Assembly (NCBI GenBank): GCA_018902795.1
Contig: JAHIQD010000020.1
Coordinates: 124,001-188,000 of the forward strand
Direction of reading: 5' to 3'
Source of the DNA: Bacteroidota bacterium
GTDB lineage: Bacteria > Bacteroidota > Bacteroidia > Flavobacteriales > Weeksellaceae
DNA: 64,000 bases
Made by a program: the position numbers and the translations under genes. Position 1 is the first letter of the stretch, and each line of letters opens with the position of its first letter. Positions 32,428-42,290 of this stretch are shown piece after piece. A model generated the notes under the pieces. It saw only the letters and a list, made by a program, of their open reading frames with translations. It did no database searches and was not told the DNA's origin.

Positions 32428-34500
32428 ATGGAAATTGGTACAAAACAAAACGTTTCAGAGGAAATTTTATTAAAGGCTTTTAACCACATGATGCTCGCCA
32501 AAGCAATGGCCGACATCTATGAAGAAAACCGCAATGTCACCAAATATGTTCACAGCACTTCCCGGGGTCACGAAGCCATTCAACTTGCCACAGCCTATCA
32601 GCTTACAAAAGAAGACTGGGTTTCGCCCTATTACCGCGACGAAAGTTTACTGCTCGGAATAGGTTTTGAACCGTACCGTATGATGCTTCAGCTTCTGGCA
32701 AAAGCCGATGATCCCTTTTCTGGTGGCCGTTCTTACTATTCACATCCCTCAAGTCTGGAAGAACATCTCCCGAAGATTATTCATCAAAGCTCAGCCACAG
32801 GCATGCAGGCGATTCCTACAACAGGCGTTGCGCAGGGCATCAAATATATTCAGGAATTCAATTTAAAGACTTACGAAAAAAATCCTGTGGTAGTCTGCAG
32901 TTTCGGTGATAATTCCGTGACGGAAGGAGAAGTTTCCGAGGCATTTCAGTTTGCTGCACTTCATCAGCTGCCCATTATTTTCCTCATTCAGGATAACGAA
33001 TGGGGAATCTCCGTTACCAAAGAAGAAGCCCGCACTTCCGATGCTTACGATTTCGCAGCAGGTTTTGTTGGCTTAAACAGAATGCGTGTGGACGGAACCG
33101 ATTTTGTGGCAAGTTTTGAAGGCATGAAAAAAGCCGTCGATTTTGTAAGAACGGAAAGAAAACCAATGCTCGTTTGTGCAAAAACAGTATTAATCGGTCA
33201 CCATACTTCCGGCGTACGGAGAGAATTTTACAGAGACGAAGAAGACCTGGCAAATCACCGCGCCCAAGATCCCGGCAACATTTTAAGAAACAGATTAATT
33301 GAAGACGGTATCAGCCAAGATCTTCTGAAACAGATCGAAAAGAAAGCAAGACTGGAAGCCGAACAGGCTTTTCAAAAAGCAATTGCGGCAGAAGATCCCA
33401 AAGCAGAAACTGTAGAAAACCATGTTTTTGCTCCAACCCCGATTACTGAAGAAGTTGGTGAACGCGAACCAAAAGGTCAGGAAAAAATTGTGATGGTAGA
33501 TGCTGCCATTCACGCCATTCAGGAACTCATGTGGAAACATCCCGAAGCGTTGCTTTACGGCCAGGATGTGGGCGAAAGAATCGGTGGTGTTTTTCGCGAG
33601 GCTGTTACGCTGGGGGCAAAATTTGGTAATAAAAGAGTTTTCAATACCGCTATTCAGGAAGCCTATATCATCGGTTCTACTGTTGGAATGAGCGCGGTCG
33701 GTTTGAAACCTATTGTTGAAGTGCAGTTTGCAGATTATATATATCCGGGAATCAACCAACTGATTACGGAGATTTCAAAATCAAATTATTTATCAAACGG
33801 CAAATTTCCGGTAAGCAATATCATCCGTGTTCCGATTGGAGCGTACGGCGGTGGCGGACCTTATCACAGCGGAAGTGTGGAAAGTATTCTCGCCAATATT
33901 AAAGGGATTAAAATTGCTTATCCAAGCAACGCGGCAGATTTCAAAGGTTTATTAAAAGCGGCTTATTACGACCCAAATCCTGTAATAATGCTCGAACATA
34001 AAGGTTTATACTGGAGCAAAGTTCCCGGAACGGAAGACGCTAAAACCATCGAACCGGCGGAAGATTATATTTTACCGCTCGGAAAAGGAAATATAATTCT
34101 GGAAGCCAATCCATCAGAAACAGAGAAAGGCAGAACCATGCTGATTATCACCTACGGAATGGGTGTTTACTGGGCAAAAGAGGCCGCCAAAAACTTCCCC
34201 GGAAATGTGGAAGTGATTGATTTAAGAACGTTAATTCCTCTGGATGAAAAATTGGTTTTCGAAAGAGCAAAACTCCATGGAAAATGTTTGGTTTTAACGG
34301 AAGAGCAACTCAACAATTCATTTGCTGAAGCCTTCGCTCACCGTATTTCTAAAAACTGTTTCCGATATTTGGACGCTCCGGTGGAAGCAATGGGTTCGCT
34401 CAATCTGCCCGCGGTTCCTATCAATCTAATTCTGGAAAAAGAAATGCTGCCTAACGCTGAAAAAGTGTCAAAGAAAATTGAAGAAATGCTGACGAACTAA
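32428..34500 (+). CDS. 2-oxoacid dehydrogenase E1, fused alpha and beta subunits
   Basis: Thiamine-diphosphate-dependent decarboxylase of a pyruvate or branched-chain 2-oxoacid dehydrogenase complex. The 690-residue protein joins E1 alpha (about 1-340) and E1 beta (about 365-690). The ThDP motif runs from GDNSVTEGEV (160-169) to QDNEW (188-192); the beta half begins EKIVMVDAAIHAIQELM and contains LYGQDVG and the EVQFADY region. Such fusions are common in Bacteroidota. No E2 or E3 gene is adjacent, so the partners are encoded elsewhere and the substrate cannot be fixed; branched-chain is plausible. The start at 32428 is supported by the promoter just upstream. Confidence 0.92.
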   Translation: MEIGTKQNVSEEILLKAFNHMMLAKAMADIYEENRNVTKYVHSTSRGHEAIQLATAYQLTKEDWVSPYYRDESLLLGIGFEPYRMMLQLLAKADDPFSGGRSYYSHPSSLEEHLPKIIHQSSATGMQAIPTTGVAQGIKYIQEFNLKTYEKNPVVVCSFGDNSVTEGEVSEAFQFAALHQLPIIFLIQDNEWGISVTKEEARTSDAYDFAAGFVGLNRMRVDGTDFVASFEGMKKAVDFVRTERKPMLVCAKTVLIGHHTSGVRREFYRDEEDLANHRAQDPGNILRNRLIEDGISQDLLKQIEKKARLEAEQAFQKAIAAEDPKAETVENHVFAPTPITEEVGEREPKGQEKIVMVDAAIHAIQELMWKHPEALLYGQDVGERIGGVFREAVTLGAKFGNKRVFNTAIQEAYIIGSTVGMSAVGLKPIVEVQFADYIYPGINQLITEISKSNYLSNGKFPVSNIIRVPIGAYGGGGPYHSGSVESILANIKGIKIAYPSNAADFKGLLKAAYYDPNPVIMLEHKGLYWSKVPGTEDAKTIEPAEDYILPLGKGNIILEANPSETEKGRTMLIITYGMGVYWAKEAAKNFPGNVEVIDLRTLIPLDEKLVFERAKLHGKCLVLTEEQLNNSFAEAFAHRISKNCFRYLDAPVEAMGSLNLPAVPINLILEKEMLPNAEKVSKKIEEMLTN

Positions 34501-34512
34501 GAAAAGAGCATA

Positions 34513-35253
34513 CTAGTTATTTTTTAAAAGGTGAGGAATATCGGTCGTGATGTGACCGATACCGGAATTTTTAAGTTCCAGGAAAATATTTATATCATTT
34601 ACCGTCCAGGAGTTTGTTATTAAACCTAGATTTTGGGCTTCCTGAATCCAGGTCGGATTTTTCTGCAAAACTTTGTAGTGATAGCCAAAACCGTCTATAT
34701 CAAGTTTTACCAGTTCCTGTGGGGAAAGGTCGCCGTTGAGATACTGTACCACTGCCTCTCCATTGCGTTTCTTTATTTCTTTGCAGATATTTAAACTGAA
34801 AGAAATGAATTCACACTGCTCAAAAAGTTCCAGACGTTTAACTTCTTTCAACGCTTTTTCTACCATTTCGTTCTCCAGCTGTACGGTTTTGGCGGGCTTC
34901 AGTTCAATAATCAGTTTTACTGAAGAATCTTTTCCGCCCTGTTTTAAGTACTGTTTTAGTGTTGGGATTTTCTCCCCGTTCTGAAGTTTTTGCTTTTTCA
35001 CTTCCGACCAGTCGGATTCAGAAATTTCCAAACTGTTGAACTTTTCGTCATGATTGATGATCAGTCTACCGTCTTTCGTCATCCGCACATCAAACTCAGA
35101 CCCGTACACGTTAAGATCCTGCGCATTCTGCAAAGAAGAAATTGAATTCTGAGCCGAATTTTCGGTTTTCCAGAAGCCTCTGTGCGCAATAATTTTGGTT
35201 TGCGCGGAAAAAACAGCTGTGGCAAAAAGTAACATTGCTGATAATTTGTTCAT
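34513..35253 (-). CDS. Secreted glycerophosphodiester phosphodiesterase
   Basis: Hydrolyses glycerophosphodiesters to glycerol-3-phosphate and an alcohol, probably in the periplasm. The 246-residue product has a signal peptide (ends near FSAQ, residue 18) and the GDPD active site: H24-R25 in IIAHRG, E53 and D55 in SEFDVRMT, and H68 in INHDE. The C-terminal WTVND motif is also present (NSWTVNDIN). Length is short but normal for single-domain GDPDs. It converges with the E1 dehydrogenase gene with only 12 bases between stops and no clear terminator. Confidence 0.92.
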   Translation of the reverse strand: MNKLSAMLLFATAVFSAQTKIIAHRGFWKTENSAQNSISSLQNAQDLNVYGSEFDVRMTKDGRLIINHDEKFNSLEISESDWSEVKKQKLQNGEKIPTLKQYLKQGGKDSSVKLIIELKPAKTVQLENEMVEKALKEVKRLELFEQCEFISFSLNICKEIKKRNGEAVVQYLNGDLSPQELVKLDIDGFGYHYKVLQKNPTWIQEAQNLGLITNSWTVNDINIFLELKNSGIGHITTDIPHLLKNN

Positions 35254-35425
35254 AAAATTACGGTTTATTCCACTACATTTTCACATTTATCGTATAGCCT
35301 TAAAATTAGCAGTTGTTTTTAAAAATTTCACATAATCACCGCTAAAATTTTTATATGTATATAGCACTCATTTTATCTTAATGCTTCCCTAATTCAATTT
35401 CCTGTTAATAAATAAACCAATCTCA

Positions 35426-35458
35426 TTGAAGAAATTCGGATTCATTTAATTATTTTTG
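35426..35458 (+). promoter_or_regulatory. Promoter of ligA
   Basis: TTG at 35426-35428, a 22-base spacer and TATTTTTG at 35451-35458, 18 bases before the ATG. The rest of the 35254-35476 gap shows nothing further. Confidence 0.65.
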
Positions 35459-35476
35459 TAAAAACCTCCATTTAAG

Positions 35477-37480
35477 ATGCCCGAAAACATTCAGCAAAAA
35501 ATAGAAGAACTGCGGACAGAACTTCATCAGCACAATTACAGTTATTATACACTGGATGAACCTACAATTTCAGATTTTGAATTTGATTTGAAACTGAAAG
35601 AGCTTCAGGATCTGGAAGCGAAATATCCCGAATTTTACGACAGTAACTCTCCTACTTCACGTGTTGGCGGGGAAATCACCAAAAACTTCCCCACCGTTCA
35701 GCATCATTTCCGGATGTATTCTCTGGATAATTCCTACGATTTCAATGATCTTGAAGACTGGGAAAACCGCGTGCAGAAAACAGTGAATGGACCCGTGGAA
35801 TTTGTTGCCGAACTTAAATATGATGGCGCGTCGATTTCTATTCTGTACGAAAACGGCAAACTGAAAGAGGCAGTTACACGGGGAGATGGTTTTCAAGGCG
35901 ACGAAATTACTGCCAACGTCAAAACGATTTCTGAAATACCGATGCAGCTTCACGGCGATTTTCCGGAGAAGTTTTTTATCCGGGGGGAAATTTATCTGAC
36001 AAGAAAAAACTTCAATAAAATCAATGAAAGACGTGAGGAAGAGGGTTTGGATCCATTTATGAATCCAAGAAATACTGCTTCCGGAAGTTTAAAAATACAG
36101 GATTCTGCGGAGGTCAGAAAACGCGGTCTTTCATCCGTGCTGTATCAGTATATTTCGGGTGAATTTCCTGCAAAAACCCACTGGGAACTTCTTCAGAAAA
36201 CAAAATCGTGGGGATTTCATATTTCAGAACAGGCAAAACTGTGCAAAACACTGGACGAAGTAAAAGAATTCATCAGTTTCTGGGATCTTGAAAGACACAA
36301 ACTCGGTTTCGACATCGACGGAATTGTCGTGAAAGTAAACGATTTGGCTCAGCAGAAAAATTTAGGATATACCGCAAAATCCCCGCGATGGGCGATGGCT
36401 TATAAATTCAAAGCCGAAAAAGTGGAAACCGAACTGCAGGCCGTTACTTATCAGGTTGGCCGAACGGGAGCAATAACCCCTGTTGCGAACTTAAAACCTG
36501 TTTTGTTGGCCGGAACAGTGGTAAAAAGAGCAAGTTTACATAACGAAGATATTATTAAAAAACTTGGTTTGCACGAACACGATTTTGTGTATGTTGAAAA
36601 GGGCGGCGAAATTATTCCGAAAATTGTTGGGGTAAATCTTGAAAAAAGAAACCCTGAAAATCCGGAAATCGAATACATAAAAAACTGCCCTGAGTGTGGA
36701 ACAGAACTCGTTAAAGTTGAAGATCAGGCGATTCATTTCTGCCCGAACGAACTGCACTGTCCGCCGCAGGTTGTAGGCAGAATGATACATTACGTTTCCC
36801 GAAAAGCACTGAATATTGAAAACCTCGGGAGCGAAACCATAGAACAGCTTTACCGCGAAAAACTGGTTGAAAATCCTGCTGATTTTTATGCTTTAACTAA
36901 AGAACAGCTTCTCCCGCTGGAAAGAATGGCTGAAAAATCTGCACAGAATATCATTGACGGAATTGAAAAGTCGAAGACCGTTCCTTTCGAGAAAGTATTA
37001 TTCGGAATCGGAATTAAACATGTGGGCGAAACCGTTGCAAAGAAACTGGCAAAGAACTTTAATTCTATAGATGATCTCCAGAAGGCTACTGCGGAAGAAC
37101 TGGTACAGGTAGAAGACATCGGCGGTAAAATCGCGGATAGTATCATCGCATTCTTTCAGAACTCCGAAAATATTCTGATGGTAGAGCGATTGAAATCGTA
37201 TGGCGTTCAGCTGGAAAGATGCGAAAACACCAGCGAAGTTTTAAGCAATGTCCTTGAAAACAAGACTTTTCTGTTCACCGGGAAACTCTCTCTTTTCACG
37301 CGTGATGATGCCGAAGAAATGGTGGAAAAACATGGCGGTAAAAATATTTCTGCGGTTTCCAAAAATCTCAATTATCTTGTCGTTGGCGAAAAAGCAGGGA
37401 GCAAACTGAAAAAAGCACAGGAAATCGGCTCGATAGCAATTTTGGACGAACAGGAATTTCTAAATCTTATTTCAAAATAA
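35477..37480 (+). CDS. ligA: NAD+-dependent DNA ligase
   Basis: Seals nicks during replication and repair using NAD+. The 667-residue protein has the Ia domain (HNYSYYTLDEPTISD), the adenylation domain with the active-site lysine in ELKYDGASI (about residue 114), an OB fold, a four-cysteine zinc motif (CPECGTEL ... CPNELHCPPQ), a helix-hairpin-helix region (about 505-580) and a C-terminal BRCT domain (FLFTGKLSLFTRDDAEE). Length and order are standard. It is the replicative ligase, separate from the LigD repair ligase at 46526. Confidence 0.97.
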   Translation: MPENIQQKIEELRTELHQHNYSYYTLDEPTISDFEFDLKLKELQDLEAKYPEFYDSNSPTSRVGGEITKNFPTVQHHFRMYSLDNSYDFNDLEDWENRVQKTVNGPVEFVAELKYDGASISILYENGKLKEAVTRGDGFQGDEITANVKTISEIPMQLHGDFPEKFFIRGEIYLTRKNFNKINERREEEGLDPFMNPRNTASGSLKIQDSAEVRKRGLSSVLYQYISGEFPAKTHWELLQKTKSWGFHISEQAKLCKTLDEVKEFISFWDLERHKLGFDIDGIVVKVNDLAQQKNLGYTAKSPRWAMAYKFKAEKVETELQAVTYQVGRTGAITPVANLKPVLLAGTVVKRASLHNEDIIKKLGLHEHDFVYVEKGGEIIPKIVGVNLEKRNPENPEIEYIKNCPECGTELVKVEDQAIHFCPNELHCPPQVVGRMIHYVSRKALNIENLGSETIEQLYREKLVENPADFYALTKEQLLPLERMAEKSAQNIIDGIEKSKTVPFEKVLFGIGIKHVGETVAKKLAKNFNSIDDLQKATAEELVQVEDIGGKIADSIIAFFQNSENILMVERLKSYGVQLERCENTSEVLSNVLENKTFLFTGKLSLFTRDDAEEMVEKHGGKNISAVSKNLNYLVVGEKAGSKLKKAQEIGSIAILDEQEFLNLISK

Positions 37481-37545
37481 ATACTGATTTTCAAAATGCT
37501 TAGAAAAGACGCCATATTCCCACTTTCGCAATAATTATTAAATTT

Positions 37546-37595
37546 CATTTAGGAAAACATAATGATATTATGTAATAAATAGGTTTTCCTAAATG
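37546..37595. repeat. 50-bp element with 13-bp inverted ends and an inner hairpin
   Basis: CATTTAGGAAAAC (37546-37558) is exactly repeated in inverse as GTTTTCCTAAATG (37583-37595). Within, ACATAAT (37557-37563) and ATTATGT (37567-37573) form a second perfect hairpin with a GAT loop that competes with the outer arm for two bases. It is flanked by TTT on both sides and lies 65 bases after ligA. It could be a weak terminator, a tiny MITE-like relic or a binding site; no U run follows directly. Confidence 0.65.
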
Positions 37596-37699
37596 TTTCT
37601 TCTTTGAGGTTAATGTCATAAAAAATCTATTTACTTAAGAATAAACCACTTATTACACCTTATAAATAAATTTTCAAAAATAATTCACTGATTTATTTT

Positions 37700-37725
37700 T
37701 TGTATTTCAATTTTATTTACATTTG
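37700..37725 (+). promoter_or_regulatory. Promoter of the M4 peptidase gene
   Basis: TACATTTG at 37718-37725 with TTG at 37700-37702, a spacer of 15 bases, slightly short. The ATG is 27 bases after the box. Confidence 0.5.
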
Positions 37726-37752
37726 ATCAAATTATTAAATAAATATTGTCTT

Positions 37753-40488
37753 ATGAAAAAACATGTATTTTCTGCAGGATTAATAATGCTGCTTATTGCG
37801 GGTCAGGTTTCAGCACAGGATTTTGTGAGTAAAAGAAACATTGACACCAATGGCAGAGTTGATTTGATCACCTTTAACGGTGGACTGAGCGCCAGATCAG
37901 CAAACATAAATGAAATTTTAAAACAAAGCCTGAACCTTGACTCGAGGGCAAGTTTACAAAGTGTCAAGACGCAGCTTGATCCGTCGAGTTCTTTCGTTGA
38001 CGAAAAATTCCAGCTTTATTACGACGGTATAAAAGTTCAGTATGTAGTGTATACTACGCATTCTCAAAATGGAAAAGTGGCAAGTTTATCCGGAAATATT
38101 TTCCCGATTACTGATGTTACTACCCAACCTGCATTAAGTGCTTCTTCAGCTTTAAATTCTGCCCTTAAACATACCGGTGCCGAAAAATACATGTGGGAAG
38201 ATGCAGAATACGCTAAAGAAAACAATTATAACAAACCGCAAGGCGAACTGGTTCTCGTTCCAATTGAGCAAAATGACGGTTCATTCAAATTATTACTGGC
38301 TTATAAATTTGATATTTATGCCGCCCAGCCTTTAAGCAGAGAATATGTTTATGTAGATGCTTTGGATGGAAAAATTCTGATGACCGACGCGATCATTAAA
38401 CATGCAAAAGGAATTTTCGGCGATTCTGCAGCTCATAATGAACATATTGAAAAAAGTTCAGACATTGAAGCTGCAAAATTAGCTTTGGTTGACGGCACTG
38501 CGGCTACAAGATACAGCGGCTCAAAAACTATTTCTACAACTTTAGTTGGGACCAATTATACGTTGCGCGATGCAACCCGTGGAAGTGGCGTTTTTACCTA
38601 TAATTTAAAAAAAGGAACGACTTTAAAAACAACCGATTTTACCGATGCTGACAACAACTGGACTGCTGCTGAATTTAACAACGCAGCGTTTGATAATGCA
38701 GCTTTAGACGCACATTGGGGAGTTTCCAGCACGTATGATTATTTTAAAAACACCTTTAACAGAAACAGTTACAATAATTCCGGAGGTGCTCTGAAAAGTT
38801 ACGTTCATTACAGTTCCGCATACGAAAACGCGTATTGGTCAGGAACAGAAATGGTTTACGGGGACGGAGCTTCCACTTTTGCACCGTTAACTTCTTTAGA
38901 TGTAACTGCACACGAATTGGGACACGGAATCTGCGAATATTCTGCAAACCTGGTTTACTCCAGAGAATCCGGAGCGCTGAATGAAGGTCTTTCTGATATT
39001 TGGGGATCTGTAGTAGAAAATGCTTTTGCACCGACCAAACAAAATTTCTTAATCGGTGAAGATATCAAGAAAACTGCTCCGGGATATTTAAGATCAATGA
39101 GCAATCCGAAATCCGGATTAAGTGCACAACCGGATACCTATTTAGGAACAAACTGGAAAGCTGCAACAAGCAGTTGCACACCGACCAACAATAATGACCA
39201 GTGCGGCGTTCACTACAACAGTGGAGTTCTTAACCATTTCTTCTATATTTTGACTCAGGGAAAAACAGGAACGAATGACAAGGGAAATTCTTATTCTGTG
39301 ACCGGAATCGGTTTTGATAAATCTGCGAAGATCATCTACAGAATGGAAACTTCTTACCTTTCTTCTACATCAACTTATGCAAGTGTTTTAACTTATGCGA
39401 TTCAGTCTGCAAAAGATTTATACGGCGCAGATTCCCCTGAAGCAATCGCAACCCAAAACGCATTGTACGCAGTTGGTTTAGGAACAGCATATTCCGGCGG
39501 TGGAACTTCTACGGATACGATTGCTCCTTCTGCTCCTACCAATCTTACTGCAAGCGGAACAACTTCCGTGGCGACTAATTTAAGCTGGACAGCTTCTACT
39601 GATAACGTTGGTGTAACAGGTTATGATGTTTACAGTGGCGCAACTTTATTAGGAAATACAGCAGCAACTTCTGCATCAATTAATGGATTAACAGCTTCTA
39701 CAACCTATAATTTCACTGTAAAAGCGAAAGATGCAGCGGGAAATGCTTCCGCAGCAAGTAACGTTTTATCCGTAACTACAGGATCTGGTTCCACCCCACC
39801 GGTTGCTTACTGTGCTTCAAAAGGAAATTCTACATCTGATGAAAAAATCAACAAAGTAGTTTTCGGAACCATCAATAATACTTCTACCGGAACTGCAGGT
39901 TATGAAGATTTCACAGCTCAGATTGCGGATGTAAATAAGGGAACTGCTTACACCATTACCATTACTCCGAAATGGACTTCCACAACTTACAATGAAGGCT
40001 ATGCGGTCTTTATAGATTATAACGGAGATGGAGATTTTGCTGATGCTGGAGAAACTGTCTTCACAAAAGCCGCTTCCAAAACGACGCCGGTTTCAGGATC
40101 AATCACAATTCCTGCAACTGCGCTTACCGGCAACACCCGAATGAGAGTTTCCATGAAGTATAATGGAATCCCAACTTCCTGCGAAACCTTCTCTTACGGA
40201 CAGGTTGAAGATTATACCTTAAACATTAAACCTGCAGGAACTGTTTCTTCATTAGCTGGAAACACAGTTGAAAACGTAAATGTTTATCCTAATCCGGTAA
40301 AAGATGTGTTGAACATTAATGCTAAAGGAGATTACAGCTATCAACTGATTTCCACAGACGGAAAAATTTTTAAAGATGGCAATCAATCCGAAAGCGCGGT
40401 CAACGTTCAGAATTTGCCAACAGGAATGTACATCATGAAGATTACGCAGGACGGAAAAACTTCCACTCATAAAGTGATCAAAAAATAG
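37753..40488 (+). CDS. Secreted thermolysin-family (M4) metallopeptidase with T9SS signal
   Basis: Extracellular zinc endopeptidase, 911 residues. The order is signal peptide (to about residue 21), FTP/PepSY-type propeptide (about 50-215), M4 catalytic domain (about 225-590) with HELGH (387-391), zinc-ligand Glu411 in NEGLSD and the catalytic-type His in GVHYNSGVLNHFFY, a fibronectin III domain, a GEVED domain (CETFSYGQVEDYTL) and a type A sorting domain (NVYPNPVKDVLNI to HKVIKK). It therefore depends on T9SS. The start at 37753 is chosen for the signal peptide. It is monocistronic with a terminator at 40516. Confidence 0.95.
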   Translation: MKKHVFSAGLIMLLIAGQVSAQDFVSKRNIDTNGRVDLITFNGGLSARSANINEILKQSLNLDSRASLQSVKTQLDPSSSFVDEKFQLYYDGIKVQYVVYTTHSQNGKVASLSGNIFPITDVTTQPALSASSALNSALKHTGAEKYMWEDAEYAKENNYNKPQGELVLVPIEQNDGSFKLLLAYKFDIYAAQPLSREYVYVDALDGKILMTDAIIKHAKGIFGDSAAHNEHIEKSSDIEAAKLALVDGTAATRYSGSKTISTTLVGTNYTLRDATRGSGVFTYNLKKGTTLKTTDFTDADNNWTAAEFNNAAFDNAALDAHWGVSSTYDYFKNTFNRNSYNNSGGALKSYVHYSSAYENAYWSGTEMVYGDGASTFAPLTSLDVTAHELGHGICEYSANLVYSRESGALNEGLSDIWGSVVENAFAPTKQNFLIGEDIKKTAPGYLRSMSNPKSGLSAQPDTYLGTNWKAATSSCTPTNNNDQCGVHYNSGVLNHFFYILTQGKTGTNDKGNSYSVTGIGFDKSAKIIYRMETSYLSSTSTYASVLTYAIQSAKDLYGADSPEAIATQNALYAVGLGTAYSGGGTSTDTIAPSAPTNLTASGTTSVATNLSWTASTDNVGVTGYDVYSGATLLGNTAATSASINGLTASTTYNFTVKAKDAAGNASAASNVLSVTTGSGSTPPVAYCASKGNSTSDEKINKVVFGTINNTSTGTAGYEDFTAQIADVNKGTAYTITITPKWTSTTYNEGYAVFIDYNGDGDFADAGETVFTKAASKTTPVSGSITIPATALTGNTRMRVSMKYNGIPTSCETFSYGQVEDYTLNIKPAGTVSSLAGNTVENVNVYPNPVKDVLNINAKGDYSYQLISTDGKIFKDGNQSESAVNVQNLPTGMYIMKITQDGKTSTHKVIKK

Positions 40489-40515
40489 GTTTAATTATTT
40501 TAAGCGACTTCGGTC

Positions 40516-40549
40516 AAAGCCGGGAGGATTTATTCTTCCGGCTTTTTTT
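40516..40549 (+). terminator. Terminator of the M4 peptidase gene
   Basis: AAAGCCGG (40516-40523) pairs with CCGGCTTT (40538-40545) across a 14-base loop, then a run of T to 40549. Confidence 0.8.
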
Positions 40550-40638
40550 GGGTAATGGCTCTATCGGAAAATTTCTGTGCCAGTGTCCTTTTCCGTGATT
40601 TCATACATTTTATTATCTTCACAAAAAAAGTTAATATA

Positions 40639-42189
40639 ATGAAGAATTACGCGAAGGTACTGATGGTATCAACGGTTTTTGCAGTCGGATTAAATGCCCA
40701 GACGAAAGACCAGATGGTAAAATCTATTATGGAGGAAACCTACCAAAACTCTCAGCTTGAACATCTTGCCTATGAATTAACAGATGAAATCGGTCCACGG
40801 TTGGTCGGAAGCCCGAAAATGCAGCAGGCACACGACTGGGCGGTAAAGCGCTTCCAAAACTGGGGAATTGATGCGAAAAATGAGCAGTGGGGAGAATGGA
40901 AATCTTGGGAAAGAGGAACTTCAAGCATAGAAATGGTGCATCCTTACACCAAATCTTTAGAAGGAATGCAGCTTGCTTTCAGTCCCGCAACATCATCAAA
41001 AGGTCTTACTGCTGAAGTAATAATGCTGCCGGAATTTAAATCCAAAGAAGAATTCAGCAAATGGCTTTCAAAAGTGAAAGGAAAACTGGTAATGGTTTCA
41101 CAATACCAATCATCCGGCAGACCGGAATACAACTGGAAAGAATTTGCGACGCCCGAGTCTTTTGAAAAAATGAAAAAGAATGCGGAAGCAGAATCAGAGC
41201 AATGGAGAAAAAGCATTCAGAATACCGGGGAGACATCAAGAACCCTGAATAAAAAATTAGAAGAAGCCGGCGCTGCCGGAATTATCTCTTCTACCTGGTC
41301 AAGAGGTTTTGGAGTGAACAAAATATTTGCTGCCGGAACAAAAAAGATTCCGGCTGTTGATATCTCTCTTGAAGATTACGGCCAGCTTTACCGAATGCTG
41401 CAGCACGGAACCACACCGAAACTAAAAATTCAGGCCAACTCCAAAGACAAAGGAATGGCGCCGACTTTTAATACCGTTGCGGAAATTAAAGGTTCTGAAA
41501 AACCTGATGAATACATCATCCTTTCTGCCCACCTTGATTCATGGGACGGCGGAACCGGTGCTACTGACAACGGAACAGGAACCATCACCATGATGGAAGT
41601 TGCCAGAATTATCAAAAAATTATACCCAAACCCTAAGAGAACCATTATTGTCGGTCTTTGGGGAAGTGAAGAACAGGGACTTAACGGCTCCCGCGGTTAT
41701 GTGTCCGCACACAGAGACCAGATGCCAAAAGTACAGGCTGTTTTCAATCAGGATAACGGTACCGGAAGAATTGCAAATATCAGCGGACAGGGCTTTCTGA
41801 ATTCTTATGATTATTTAAGCCGTTGGCTTAGTGCCGTTCCAAGTGAGCTTACCAAAGATATTAAAACTACCTTCCCGGGAACTCCCGGTGGTGGCGGTTC
41901 TGATCATGCTTCTTTCGTAGCGGCGGGTGCGCCTGCATTTATGCTCGGATCGCTCAACTGGAGTTATGGTAATTACACTTGGCATACCAATCGCGACACT
42001 TACGATAAAATTGTTTTTGATGACGTAAAAAGCAACGTAGCAATGATTGCAATCCTGACTTATATGGCCAGCGAAGATCCTGAAAAATCTTCTGCTGAAA
42101 GAAGCAAACTTCCCCTTGATTCCAGAACAGGCGAACCGATGAAATGGCCGGAAGTAAAAGAACCTACAAGAAAAGGCGGTTTAGATTAA
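40639..42189 (+). CDS. Secreted M28 metallopeptidase (carboxypeptidase Q-like)
   Basis: Exported zinc peptidase of 516 residues. The signal peptide (MKNYAKVLMVSTVFAVGLNAQ) is followed by an N-terminal region with an inserted protease-associated-like segment (about 120-260) and the M28 core: H298 in SAHLDSWDGG, D310 in ATDNGTG, the E344-E345 pair in WGSEEQG, D372 in FNQDNGTG and a His in GGGGSDHASF. This resembles plasma glutamate carboxypeptidase/CPQ-like dipeptidases. The start at 40639 places the signal peptide correctly; earlier residues are not coding-like. It differs from the M28 enzyme at 7187, which has propeller and PDZ domains. Confidence 0.9.
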   Translation: MKNYAKVLMVSTVFAVGLNAQTKDQMVKSIMEETYQNSQLEHLAYELTDEIGPRLVGSPKMQQAHDWAVKRFQNWGIDAKNEQWGEWKSWERGTSSIEMVHPYTKSLEGMQLAFSPATSSKGLTAEVIMLPEFKSKEEFSKWLSKVKGKLVMVSQYQSSGRPEYNWKEFATPESFEKMKKNAEAESEQWRKSIQNTGETSRTLNKKLEEAGAAGIISSTWSRGFGVNKIFAAGTKKIPAVDISLEDYGQLYRMLQHGTTPKLKIQANSKDKGMAPTFNTVAEIKGSEKPDEYIILSAHLDSWDGGTGATDNGTGTITMMEVARIIKKLYPNPKRTIIVGLWGSEEQGLNGSRGYVSAHRDQMPKVQAVFNQDNGTGRIANISGQGFLNSYDYLSRWLSAVPSELTKDIKTTFPGTPGGGGSDHASFVAAGAPAFMLGSLNWSYGNYTWHTNRDTYDKIVFDDVKSNVAMIAILTYMASEDPEKSSAERSKLPLDSRTGEPMKWPEVKEPTRKGGLD

Positions 42190-42208
42190 TAATCGTTCAA
42201 TCTTAAAG

Positions 42209-42240
42209 AAAACGTTCATCATTTGGTGAACGTTTTTTAT
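42209..42240. terminator. Terminator between M28 peptidase and P-type ATPase
   Basis: AAAACGTTCATC pairs with GGTGAACGTTTT (one wobble) around an ATTT loop, then T-rich. Sits between convergent genes. Confidence 0.8.
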
Positions 42241-42290
42241 TTCTGCTGAATCCGAATTTAATTGTTGACTTCATATTATTTTCCGTCTTT

